Assembly: GCA_024762745.1 (NCBI GenBank)
Contig: JANTGV010000083.1
Span: forward strand, 1-5,819
DNA: 5,819 bases
Origin: Sulfurimonas sp.
Lineage (GTDB): Bacteria > Campylobacterota > Campylobacteria > Campylobacterales > Sulfurimonadaceae
Reading direction: 5' to 3'
A program made the translations under genes and the position numbers. The notes under the pieces were generated by a model. It saw only the letters and a program-made list of their open reading frames with translations. It made no database searches and was not told the DNA's origin. Positions 1 through 5,819 of the stretch are shown here, piece after piece. How positions within the stretch are numbered: the first letter of the stretch is position 1; every line of letters begins with the position of its first letter.

Positions 1-236
1 AAACTTATTGTAACTATTATTTTAAATCTTCCGCTAGTGGTTACGGTGATCCAATATTAATTGATAGTAATATAATGGAATATCAATATAAAGAATTACA
101 ATTAAATACCGAAGAGAGAACAAGAGCTTATCTTGAGTACAATCAGAATTTAAGTGCTGGAGTTTATCGTGCAGTGTATGGGCTAAGAGCAAAAGCCCTA
201 TGTGATTTTAATGTAACAGAACTACTAAAGAATTAA
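1..236 (+). CDS. C-terminal end of a REP-associated (Y1-type) transposase-like protein, partial at the left edge
   Basis: An open frame enters from the left edge (first full codon at 3) and stops at TAA 234-236, giving 77 visible residues. The visible part contains the segments SSASGYGDPILID, LNTEERTRAYLEY and YRAVYGLRAKALCDF. By eye these follow the C-terminal pattern of REP-associated tyrosine transposases (COG1943, Y1_Tnp): a Ser-Tyr/Ala-Gly stretch, D-P-L-I, an L-G-x(4)-E-R-x-x-A-Y block, then I-R-x-A-x-x-G-x-x-L-G-x-x-x-F. The catalytic HUH and Tyr region would lie upstream and cannot be seen. The protein ends soon after the last block, and the usual Gly and basic tail are missing or changed (ALCDF instead of the usual ALG-x-x-x-F), so it may be a decaying copy. 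It is on the same strand as the operon but separated from it by 172 nt. The family call is pattern memory only. It could be an unrelated small protein. Confidence 0.45.
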   Translation, partial: TYCNYYFKSSASGYGDPILIDSNIMEYQYKELQLNTEERTRAYLEYNQNLSAGVYRAVYGLRAKALCDFNVTELLKN

Positions 237-344
237 TAATGAAAAAAGAAATTTTCTCCTATTCCATCTCTTCGAAGATAGAATACATAGCAAATTAACG
301 CATTTTAAACATAAATAAGCCTAATACCAAACTCTTTAACCTAA

Positions 345-350
345 TATAAT
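345..350 (+). promoter_or_regulatory. Second possible -10 box
   Basis: A second perfect TATAAT (context CCTAATATAATTATAGGG) lies 17 nt upstream of the first. It could be an alternative promoter or chance in AT-rich DNA. No clear -35 is seen at 17 bp spacing. Confidence 0.3.
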
Positions 351-361
351 TATAGGGATGA

Positions 362-367
362 TATAAT
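362..367 (+). promoter_or_regulatory. Likely -10 box of the main operon promoter
   Basis: A perfect TATAAT in the context GATGATATAATCGCGG lies 41 nt upstream of the ATG at 409, placing a start site near 373-376 and a leader of about 35 nt. No good TTGACA sits at the usual spacing. This is common for campylobacterotan sigma-70 promoters, which rely on the -10 box and on AT-rich upstream DNA. The position and perfect match support the call; the start site itself is inferred. Confidence 0.55.
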
Positions 368-408
368 CGCGGTTAAATTTAAATTACTTATATAATAAAA
401 GTGAGAAA

Positions 409-1296
409 ATGCAAAGAGTTGAAGCGGAAATAGCCAGATTAATACAAGAGTGTGATTATGATGAGGTGGAACGTCTTTTTGGTATGTTAAGTGGTGGTAA
501 ACGCTTACGTGCAAAGTTGATTTTAAAAATAGCCGACTCTCATGAAAAAGCTCCTCTCTTAGCAGCTATTGTAGAACTTATACATGCTGCTAGCCTCCTT
601 CATGATGATGTTATTGATGATGCCATGACAAGACGTGGAGTTGCATCTGTAAATGCTACTGATGGTTCAAAAACAGCTGTTATGCTTGGGGATATTTTAT
701 ACTCTAAAGCTTTTACTGAACTCGTCGAGTTTGATAGAGATGTAGCACAGACTATTTCATCTTCTGTTACCGCACTTTCCAAGGGTGAGATGATGGATGT
801 AAAGATGGCGGAAGAGTTCAACTATGATGAGAAGAAGTATCTTGACATGCTCTATTTAAAAACTGCTACACTTATAGAAGCCGCTGCAAAAGCGAGTGCT
901 CTTTTAGTGGGTAAAGATGCAGACAAACATGCTCTATATGGAAGAAACCTTGGACTCTCTTTTCAAATAATAGATGATATTTTAGATATTACGGCAGATG
1001 AAGCTACACTTGGAAAACCTGCCATGAACGACTATGTGGAAGGTAAATGTACACTTCCCTATATATATCTTTATGAAGAGTTAGATGAATCCGAGAAGCA
1101 AAAATTAGTTTCACTTCATGCTAAAAAAATAACTCAAGATGAGACGTTTTGGATAAAAGAGGTGATGGAGAGACACGGTAGTGTTGCAAAGTCATTTCAA
1201 CTGGCTCAGAAACTATCAAATGAAGCACAAGAAGTTTTAAAAGATGATGTCGAACTTGTTGCTATTTTAGAAACTATGATAAAAAGAAGTTACTGA
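409..1296 (+). CDS. ispB: Long-chain polyprenyl diphosphate synthase (octaprenyl/hexaprenyl type)
   Basis: This is a trans-isoprenyl diphosphate synthase that adds IPP units to an allylic diphosphate; its product is probably the menaquinone side chain. The 295-residue protein is full length for the family. It shows GGKRLR (29-34) for IPP binding, the first aspartate-rich motif DDVID (66-70) followed by RR (75-76), GEMMD (126-130), KT (151-152), the second aspartate-rich motif FQIIDDILD (185-193) and GK (202-203). The residues 4 and 5 before the first Asp are Ser62 and Ala61. Farnesyl synthases usually carry bulky aromatic residues there, so a long product is favoured (IspB has Thr and Ala). 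ispA is therefore a less likely name, and the exact chain length cannot be read. The ATG at 409 has only a weak, close Shine-Dalgarno (GTGAG, 401-405), but an in-frame stop at 364-366 and the family length support it. It is the first gene of the operon and overlaps hemA by 1 nt. Confidence 0.9.
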   Translation: MQRVEAEIARLIQECDYDEVERLFGMLSGGKRLRAKLILKIADSHEKAPLLAAIVELIHAASLLHDDVIDDAMTRRGVASVNATDGSKTAVMLGDILYSKAFTELVEFDRDVAQTISSSVTALSKGEMMDVKMAEEFNYDEKKYLDMLYLKTATLIEAAAKASALLVGKDADKHALYGRNLGLSFQIIDDILDITADEATLGKPAMNDYVEGKCTLPYIYLYEELDESEKQKLVSLHAKKITQDETFWIKEVMERHGSVAKSFQLAQKLSNEAQEVLKDDVELVAILETMIKRSY

Positions 1297-2573
1297 TGCA
1301 CTATTTAAATGTAAGTTTTTCACATAAAAACGCCTCTTTAGATATGAGAGAAAAGTTAACATATCCAAATGATAAGAGTGTTAATGGGTGTTTGACAAAA
1401 ATAAATGTTTCTCCTTCAATTAATGAAACAATCCTAATCTCTACATGTAATAGAATGGAGATATTTTGTAGCTGTAAAGATATTGTTGAAGCTAAAAAGC
1501 ATATTTTTAATATGTTAAGTGAGCGTTCCGGTATAGCTATACCAGAACTTGAAAAGCATGCTGATGTTTATGATGACTCAACAGCAATTCATCATGTCTT
1601 CTCAGTTGCATCTTCTCTTGACTCCATGGTTATTGGTGAAACACAGATAGCAGGACAACTTAAAGATGCATTTAGATTCTCTTATGATAAAAACCATTGT
1701 GGGAAAAAAATAGCACGTGCAATGAGAGCTGCGTTTAAGTGTGCTGCAAAAGTAAGAAATGCGACGGATATTAGTTCCAATCCTGTCTCGGTAGCAAGTG
1801 TAGCTGTGTCAAAGTTAAAATCAGTTTTAGATGACGTAAGTGGAAAAAAAACACTTATTATTGGTGTTGGTGAGATGAGTGAAATAACAGCTAAACATAT
1901 GGTATCTCATGGTGCAGACGTTTATATTATGAATCGTACAAAACAAAAAGCAGAGACACTTGCAGAAGATTGTGGTGCAAAAGTAATTGAGTATGGACAA
2001 CTAGACAGTGCCGTTAATGAATTTGAGATTCTATTTACCGCAACATCTTCTAATACTCCTATTATTATGAATGATATTATAGAGAAGTGTGACTTTGAGA
2101 GATACTGGTTTGATTTAGCTGTTCCACGTGATATCTCTTATTCAGATATAGAAGGAATCAATCTTTTTGTTGTTGATGATTTAAATGAGATAGTAGATGA
2201 AAATAAGGGTCTTCGTGAACAGGAAGCAAGAAAAGCTCATGCTATTGTCGGTCGTAGTGTTGTTGAATTTTTTGAGTGGCTTGATACCTTAAATGTAGAA
2301 CCGATGATAAAAGATATTTATCTTAAAGCTTATAAGGCAGCAGAAGTTGAAGCTACAAGGGCGATTGAGAGTGGTTATATACCAAAAGAGTATGCTGATG
2401 AGGCAAAAAAACTGGCAGAACAGGCACTAAAAAGATTTTTGCACAATATGACAGCAAAAATGAGAGAGGTCTCTCATGAGCCAAAAGCAGATAGTATGTC
2501 TGGCGTTATGCAGATGTTATCCAATAGTGAAAAAGATGAAATTCCAGATAGATTTAAAGAGGTTGTAAAGTGA
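1296..2573 (+). CDS. hemA: Glutamyl-tRNA reductase
   Basis: It reduces glutamyl-tRNA(Glu) with NADPH to glutamate-1-semialdehyde, the first committed step of C5-pathway haem synthesis, in the cytoplasm. The 425-residue length is normal. The N-terminal catalytic domain has the nucleophilic Cys51 in STCNRME, His100, and [16 protein letters not shown] (106-121). The Rossmann NADPH domain begins at about 183, with the nucleotide loop GVGEM (190-194) and MNRT (212-215). The C-terminal helical dimerisation domain (about 320-425) is intact. The ATG overlaps the preceding stop as TGATG, and AAGAAG (1284-1289) lies 6 nt upstream, so coupled translation is likely. Cys58 and Cys60 (CSC) close to the active site are unusual. 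By eye alignment, the position of the cysteine reported for haem binding in the Salmonella enzyme (C170) is Val171 here. hemC further down the same operon acts two steps later. Confidence 0.96.
   Translation: MHYLNVSFSHKNASLDMREKLTYPNDKSVNGCLTKINVSPSINETILISTCNRMEIFCSCKDIVEAKKHIFNMLSERSGIAIPELEKHADVYDDSTAIHHVFSVASSLDSMVIGETQIAGQLKDAFRFSYDKNHCGKKIARAMRAAFKCAAKVRNATDISSNPVSVASVAVSKLKSVLDDVSGKKTLIIGVGEMSEITAKHMVSHGADVYIMNRTKQKAETLAEDCGAKVIEYGQLDSAVNEFEILFTATSSNTPIIMNDIIEKCDFERYWFDLAVPRDISYSDIEGINLFVVDDLNEIVDENKGLREQEARKAHAIVGRSVVEFFEWLDTLNVEPMIKDIYLKAYKAAEVEATRAIESGYIPKEYADEAKKLAEQALKRFLHNMTAKMREVSHEPKADSMSGVMQMLSNSEKDEIPDRFKEVVK
2556..2562 (+). promoter_or_regulatory. Strong ribosome binding site that fixes the GTG start of proS
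   Basis: AAAGAGG lies inside the end of hemA with 7 nt to the GTG at 2570. It is among the best Shine-Dalgarno sequences in the window and supports GTG 2570 as the start, where start and hemA stop overlap as GTGA. No ATG lies close to a comparable site. Confidence 0.7.
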
Positions 2574-4270
2574 GAAGAAGTAGAGCGTTTATTCCAACAA
2601 GCAAAGAGGCACCATCTGATGCAACTTTAGCCAGTCACATTTATCTTTCTCGTGCTGGATTTATTTCGCAAGTGGCAAGTGGTCTTTATAACTATATGCC
2701 TTTAGCAAAGCGTGTTATTAAAAAGATTGAGAATGTTATAAATGAAGAGATGAACAGAGCTGAGGCACAAGAGGTTGAACTTAGTTTTGTAACTCCAGCA
2801 GATTTGTGGGCAGAGAGTGGTCGTATAGAGAAGTTCGGAAAAGAGCTGTTGCGTTTTAAAGATAGAAAAGAGAACCTGTTTGTTTTAGGGCCAACTCATG
2901 AAGAGATGATGGTTGATATGGTTCGTAATCGTGTAACATCATATAAGCAGTTGCCACTTAACCTTTATCAGATAAAAACAAAGTTTCGTGATGAAGCAAG
3001 ACCGCGTTTTGGTTTGATGCGTGGACGTGAATTTATTATGAAAGATGGATATAGTTTTCACTCATCTACTGAGGATTTAGATAGAGAGTTTGATGCTATG
3101 GAAGCCGCGTATAAGAGAATTCTAACTCGTCTAGGATTAGATTTTAGAGTTGTTGAAGCAGATAGTGGAGCTATTGGTGGGAGTGGTTCTAAAGAGCTTA
3201 TGGTAATTGCTGATAGTGGAGAAGATACGATAGCAGTATGTTCTAAGTGTGAATATGGTGCAAATATCGAAGCAGCAACTCGTTCAGGTCGCTCAACAAC
3301 AGCTGATGTTCCAGAGATGTCTTTTGATAAAGTACTGACACCAAATATAAAGAGTATTGAGGATTTAGCAGAGTTCTTTAAGGTAGACCCTTATTATACT
3401 ATTAAGTGTGTAGCAAAAAAGGTTATTTATGAGGAGGAGAGTGAAATTGTACTTTTCTTCCTTCGTGGATGTGATAATCTTCAAGAGGTAAAAGCGATAA
3501 ACGCAACTGATGCACTGGATATTGTTGATGTCACTGAAGAAGAGCTTCAAGAAATTGGTTTAGTTCCAGGATTTATCGGTCCACTTGAACAAGATAAAGC
3601 AAAACATGTAATGGACAAAGATTTAGTTGATGCTATACGAATGGTATGTGGTGCTAATGAAGCAGATAATCACTATGTAAATGTTGATATGTCAGTCCTT
3701 GGTCAAGCTTATTATGCAGATATTGCAGAGGTAAATGAAGGTGATATCTGCCCTAATTGTGACGGAACTCTAACATTTACTAAGGGTATAGAGGTAGGGC
3801 ATATATTTAAACTGGGCACTACTTACTCTGAAGCTCTAAAAGCTGAATATTTAGATGAAAATGGGAAAACGCAGCCATTTATTATGGGAACATATGGAAT
3901 GGGTGTATCGCGTTTAGTTGCTTCTGTAATAGAACAGCATCACGATGAGAGTGGATGTATCTGGACTAAAGAGACAGCTCCATATATGGTGAATATTATG
4001 ATCTCTAACATTAAGGACGATGCACAAGTTGCTCTTGGAGAGGAGTTATACTCAAAACTTCAAGATGCTAATGTGGAAGTTATGCTTGATGATAGAAAAG
4101 ATAGGTTCGGCTTTAAGATGAAGGATGCAGAACTTATCGGGTTTCCATATACTGTAGTAGTTGGGAAAGAGCTTGTTAACGGTAGTGTTCAGATTTTTAA
4201 TCGTGCTACTAAAGAGAAGACAACTGTAAATACAGATGAAATTTATGAAAAAGTTATGGAACTTTTATAA
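2570..4270 (+). CDS. proS: Prolyl-tRNA synthetase, bacterial type with editing domain
   Basis: This cytoplasmic class II synthetase charges tRNA(Pro). The 566 residues match the bacterial (long) ProRS form. Motif 1 lies around 30-75, the TxE loop at GPTHEE (107-112), motif 2 at [10 protein letters not shown] (139-148) followed by RGREFIMKD (151-159), and motif 3 at GMGVSRL (443-449). Between motifs 2 and 3, about 224-405, sits the full INS domain that hydrolyses Ala-tRNA(Pro). Its catalytic lysine is visible as Lys279 (YYTIKC), with the G-x-x-x-P loop GFIGP (334-338) and His368. The C-terminal anticodon-binding domain runs from about 470, with [20 protein letters not shown]. Two CxxC pairs (Cys224/227 and Cys394/397) bracket the INS domain. 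Translation starts at GTG and overlaps hemA by 4 nt. There is no sign of truncation. Confidence 0.97.
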   Translation: MRRSRAFIPTSKEAPSDATLASHIYLSRAGFISQVASGLYNYMPLAKRVIKKIENVINEEMNRAEAQEVELSFVTPADLWAESGRIEKFGKELLRFKDRKENLFVLGPTHEEMMVDMVRNRVTSYKQLPLNLYQIKTKFRDEARPRFGLMRGREFIMKDGYSFHSSTEDLDREFDAMEAAYKRILTRLGLDFRVVEADSGAIGGSGSKELMVIADSGEDTIAVCSKCEYGANIEAATRSGRSTTADVPEMSFDKVLTPNIKSIEDLAEFFKVDPYYTIKCVAKKVIYEEESEIVLFFLRGCDNLQEVKAINATDALDIVDVTEEELQEIGLVPGFIGPLEQDKAKHVMDKDLVDAIRMVCGANEADNHYVNVDMSVLGQAYYADIAEVNEGDICPNCDGTLTFTKGIEVGHIFKLGTTYSEALKAEYLDENGKTQPFIMGTYGMGVSRLVASVIEQHHDESGCIWTKETAPYMVNIMISNIKDDAQVALGEELYSKLQDANVEVMLDDRKDRFGFKMKDAELIGFPYTVVVGKELVNGSVQIFNRATKEKTTVNTDEIYEKVMELL

Positions 4271-4711
4271 ATGGTCTATTTTTTAGTTTATCTGTTTCTA
4301 GAGGTTTTAATATCTGTTAGTATTTCATCTAGTATAGGTGGGTTAGCTACATTTTTTGAAATACTTTTGAGTGCCTTTATAGGTATCTCGATTTTAGTAA
4401 ACTTTAGAAAAACATTGGTTGAGAACCTCACAGCGGTATCCTACGACTGTATAGATTTACAACAGTTTCAAAGTTTAAATCTTTTTACTCTCATTGGTGC
4501 AATATTTTTAATTGTTCCTGGTTTTTTAACCGATATTTTAGGTGTGGTGATGCAGTTTAGTGTTATAACAAGCATGTTTGTTAACCGTTATAATGTAAAA
4601 TCAGGTAACTGTAAAACAAATAGAGAAGAAAATTTTACACAAAATAGTATACAAAAGGATTCGGATGTCATTGATGTTGAAATTATTAACGATAACAACT
4701 CTATCAAGTAG
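4271..4711 (+). CDS. fxsA: FxsA family membrane protein
   Basis: A small inner-membrane protein of 146 residues. Family members are named after E. coli FxsA, whose overproduction relieves F-plasmid exclusion of phage T7; the normal role is unknown. Hydrophobic segments lie at about 2-20 (with the conserved Glu11), 24-45 and 71-104. The last carries the family signature PGFLTDILG (83-91), a Pro-Gly turn between two membrane passes. The polar tail ends with VIDVEIIND (133-141), close to the V-I-D-G-E-Y tail found in FxsA proteins, with Val in place of Gly. The ATG directly follows the proS stop (TAA-ATG). Only a weak GGA (4258-4260) precedes it, so translation probably depends on ribosomes finishing proS. 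The last 47 nt also encode the start of the next gene. A homologue between proS and hemC is expected from C. jejuni (Cj0544, from memory). Confidence 0.85.
   Translation: MVYFLVYLFLEVLISVSISSSIGGLATFFEILLSAFIGISILVNFRKTLVENLTAVSYDCIDLQQFQSLNLFTLIGAIFLIVPGFLTDILGVVMQFSVITSMFVNRYNVKSGNCKTNREENFTQNSIQKDSDVIDVEIINDNNSIK
4655..4659 (+). promoter_or_regulatory. Ribosome binding site that fixes the start of the Dsb-like gene inside fxsA
   Basis: AAGGA lies 5 nt before the ATG at 4665 and within the coding sequence of fxsA. The next in-frame ATG, at 4674, would be 14 nt away, so 4665 is preferred. This makes the overlap with fxsA real rather than an artefact of start choice. Confidence 0.7.
4665..4711 (+). 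other. 47-nt dual-coding overlap of fxsA and the Dsb-like gene
   Basis: In one frame this DNA encodes the polar FxsA tail (VIDVEIINDNNSIK, then stop TAG 4709-4711). In the other it encodes the first 15 residues and most of the hydrophobic core of the Sec signal peptide (MSLMLKLLTITTLSS). Both readings look meaningful: the FxsA tail keeps a family-like motif and the signal peptide needs its hydrophobic core. Confidence 0.75.
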
Positions 4712-5501
4712 CCTACTTTTCGCAGTTTCTACGAGTGAAAAAGTAGAGGAATTTTTAGAAGAGCAGTTTAGCGGAAATAGAGGTTTAAGTTCTATAAATG
4801 TTGAAGTTGTAGAGACTATAAAGCTTGATAATCTCAAAGATTGGAATGCTTATATTGTAAGTGTTCAAGCAGATATGAAACAGCAGAACAAGAGTAGAAA
4901 AATAAAGCAAAGAATGATCTGGTTCTCAAATGGAAACGCAATTACTAGAGAACTCACAGACCTTGCCAGTGGCGAGAGTTATGTTGATATAGTAAAACCT
5001 GACTTTAAACCCTCTCAGTATAAAAAAGAGAACCTGATTTATGGTAATGCTGATGCGAAACATAGAGTCGCTATTTTTTCAGATCCATTATGTCCGTTCT
5101 GTAGAGGTTTTGTTCCTAAAGCTATAAACAGCATGAAAAAAGATCCTGAAAAATTTGCTGTTTATTACTATCACTTTCCTTTAGAGAGAATCCATCCTGC
5201 AGCAGTTACACTTGTTCAAGCAGCAGTTGCAGCGGAGCTACAAGGTAAAAAAGATGTTGTGTTAAACCTTTATAAGGTGGACGTTAAGCCAAGAGAGAAA
5301 GATCCAAAAAAGATATTAGCTGCGTTTAACAAGAGTATGAATACTAATCTTAAACTTTCAGATTTAAGTACAAAAAAAGTGTTAGAACATTTAAACAGTG
5401 ATATGGATATTGCAGAAAACCTCATGGTTGGTGGCACGCCTACCCTCTATTTTGATGATAAGATCGATAGAACAAAAAGAAAATTTGAGAAAGTTAAGTA
5501 G
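4665..5501 (+). CDS. Periplasmic thioredoxin-fold thiol-disulfide protein, DsbC/DsbG/DsbA-like
   Basis: This is a predicted exported disulfide oxidoreductase or isomerase of 278 residues. Residues 1-20 form a Sec signal peptide (Lys6, a hydrophobic core, then LLFA with cleavage likely after Ala20). Residues about 24-120 form an N-terminal domain that faintly resembles the DsbC/DsbG dimerisation domain and linker (LKDWNAYIV, WFSNGNAITRELTDL). The thioredoxin fold follows: VAIFSDPLCPFC with active-site Cys143 and Cys146, YHFPLERIHPAA (169-180) like the DsbC L-P-x-x-x-H-P-x-A region, and the cis-proline loop GGTPT (Pro259, preceded by Thr as in DsbC/DsbG; DsbA has Val). The helical insert at about 180-250 is present. 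Whether it oxidises, isomerises or reduces cannot be told from sequence. It overlaps fxsA by 47 nt and ends 3 nt before hemC, so it is cotranscribed with haem genes. A role in c-type cytochrome maturation is possible but is inference only. Confidence 0.85.
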   Translation: MSLMLKLLTITTLSSSLLFAVSTSEKVEEFLEEQFSGNRGLSSINVEVVETIKLDNLKDWNAYIVSVQADMKQQNKSRKIKQRMIWFSNGNAITRELTDLASGESYVDIVKPDFKPSQYKKENLIYGNADAKHRVAIFSDPLCPFCRGFVPKAINSMKKDPEKFAVYYYHFPLERIHPAAVTLVQAAVAAELQGKKDVVLNLYKVDVKPREKDPKKILAAFNKSMNTNLKLSDLSTKKVLEHLNSDMDIAENLMVGGTPTLYFDDKIDRTKRKFEKVK

Positions 5502-5504
5502 TGA

Positions 5505-5819
5505 ATGGATAAATTAATAATAGCAACAAGAGTTTCTGACTTAGCACTTTGGCAAGCATACCACATAAAGGAGAGAGTAGAAGCATCTTTTCCTGAAATA
5601 AGTGTAGAATTAAATAAAATAGTCAGTAATGGTGACAAAGTCTTAGATAAACCACTCGCTTTAATAGGTGGAAAGGGTCACTTTACAAAAGAGCTAGAGG
5701 ATGCAATGCTAAATGGTGAGGCACATCTTGCAGTTCACTCTTTGAAAGATGTACCAACTTATATACCGGAAGGTTTAGAGTTGGCTGCTGTAACACAGAG
5801 ACAGGACCAGAGTGATGTT
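5505..5819 (+). CDS. hemC: Porphobilinogen deaminase (hydroxymethylbilane synthase), N-terminal 105 residues, cut by the right edge
   Basis: It joins four porphobilinogen molecules into hydroxymethylbilane in the cytoplasm, the third step of haem synthesis after Glu-1-semialdehyde aminotransferase and HemB. The visible third is clearly domain 1: IIATRVSDLALWQA (5-18) with Arg9 and Ser11, GDKVLDKPLALIGGKGHF (43-60), TKELEDAML (61-69), AVHSLKDVP (76-84) with the catalytic-type Asp82, and QRQDQSDV at the edge. The usual GGKGLF reads GGKGHF here, with His59 instead of Leu. About 200 residues, including the dipyrromethane-attaching Cys, lie beyond the edge. The start ATG follows two in-frame stops (TAG, TGA) and has no strong Shine-Dalgarno, so reinitiation after the Dsb-like gene is likely. 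The frame is open to the last base. Confidence 0.95.
   Translation, partial: MDKLIIATRVSDLALWQAYHIKERVEASFPEISVELNKIVSNGDKVLDKPLALIGGKGHFTKELEDAMLNGEAHLAVHSLKDVPTYIPEGLELAAVTQRQDQSDV

Larger units (their letters stand above)
237..408 (+). other. Non-coding gap with operon promoter region
   Basis: This 172-nt AT-rich stretch separates the upstream partial gene from the polyprenyl synthase. It holds a 10-bp perfect palindrome (TCTTCGAAGA, 269-278), too short and without a loop or U-run to be a terminator, and three TATAAT hexamers (345-350, 362-367, 391-396). No convincing rho-independent terminator follows the stop at 236. A 19-codon ATG frame at 239-298 is open but has no good ribosome binding site, and I do not call it a gene. 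Confidence 0.6.

Noticed and set aside
269..278. Perfect palindrome TCTTCGAAGA
   Set aside because: Only 10 bp with no loop and no following T-run, so not a terminator. A single copy is seen, so no repeat or clear operator can be claimed.
239..298. 19-codon ATG frame after the transposase-like gene
   Set aside because: No good ribosome binding site, very short, no recognisable content.
391..396. Third TATAAT just before the first ATG
   Set aside because: It would start transcription at about the start codon and leave no ribosome binding site. Likely chance in AT-rich DNA.
600..821. Minus-strand open frame of 73 codons
   Set aside because: Shadow of the prenyl synthase, opposite its aspartate-rich motif. 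Composition is not protein-like for an independent gene.
3365..3550. Minus-strand open frame of 61 codons inside proS
   Set aside because: Antisense to the conserved editing domain, with no ribosome binding site or promoter seen.
4601..4837. Minus-strand open frame of 78 codons across the fxsA/Dsb junction
   Set aside because: Antisense to two supported genes. Its low-complexity Ser/Thr/Phe content is expected from the reverse of A-rich codons.
5447..5638. Minus-strand open frame of 63 codons across the Dsb/hemC junction
   Set aside because: Antisense to the conserved HemC N-terminus, with no supporting signals.
1..5819. CRISPR array, tRNA, rRNA, riboswitch or insertion sequence ends
   Set aside because: I looked for spaced direct repeats, cloverleaf-like segments and terminal inverted repeats and saw none. 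The only gap, 237-408, does not fold into a known element by eye.

Overview
The window is AT-rich and looks like chromosomal DNA of a campylobacterotan (epsilonproteobacterium), most likely a Sulfurimonas- or Sulfurovum-like free-living sulfur or nitrate bacterium. This rests on the gene order polyprenyl diphosphate synthase, hemA, proS, (fxsA), hemC, which from memory is the order in Helicobacter pylori (HP0240 to HP0237) and Campylobacter jejuni (Cj0541 to Cj0545). The AT-rich codon choice and the TATAAT-type promoter boxes fit. The genus is inference.

Layout. Positions 1-236 hold the C-terminal end of a gene that resembles the REP-associated Y1 transposase family and enters from the left edge. 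Positions 237-408 are non-coding and hold the likely promoter region of the operon. From 409 to the right edge every gene is on the + strand and packed almost without gaps: a long-chain polyprenyl diphosphate synthase (409-1296), glutamyl-tRNA reductase hemA (1296-2573), prolyl-tRNA synthetase proS (2570-4270, GTG start), the membrane protein FxsA (4271-4711), an exported thioredoxin-fold DsbC/DsbG/DsbA-like protein with a CPFC active site (4665-5501), and the first 105 codons of porphobilinogen deaminase hemC (5505 to the edge). The junctions are a 1-nt overlap, a 4-nt overlap, direct abutment, a 47-nt overlap and a 3-nt gap, so one mRNA and strong translational coupling are likely.

How the genes fit together. 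HemA makes the first committed step of C5 tetrapyrrole synthesis from Glu-tRNA, and HemC polymerises porphobilinogen to hydroxymethylbilane. The prenyl synthase probably makes the menaquinone side chain. These supply the cofactors of a cytochrome- and quinone-rich respiratory chain. The thiol-disulfide protein could serve periplasmic proteins, possibly including c-type cytochromes, but that link is inference. ProS is a housekeeping passenger of this conserved cluster.

I see no clear undescribed system. Most of the window is conserved core metabolism. The points most worth a second look are the Dsb-like gene inserted between fxsA and hemC, the 47-nt dual-coding overlap in which the FxsA tail and a Sec signal peptide share DNA, two CxxC pairs bracketing the ProRS editing domain, and the transposase-like remnant next to the operon promoter.
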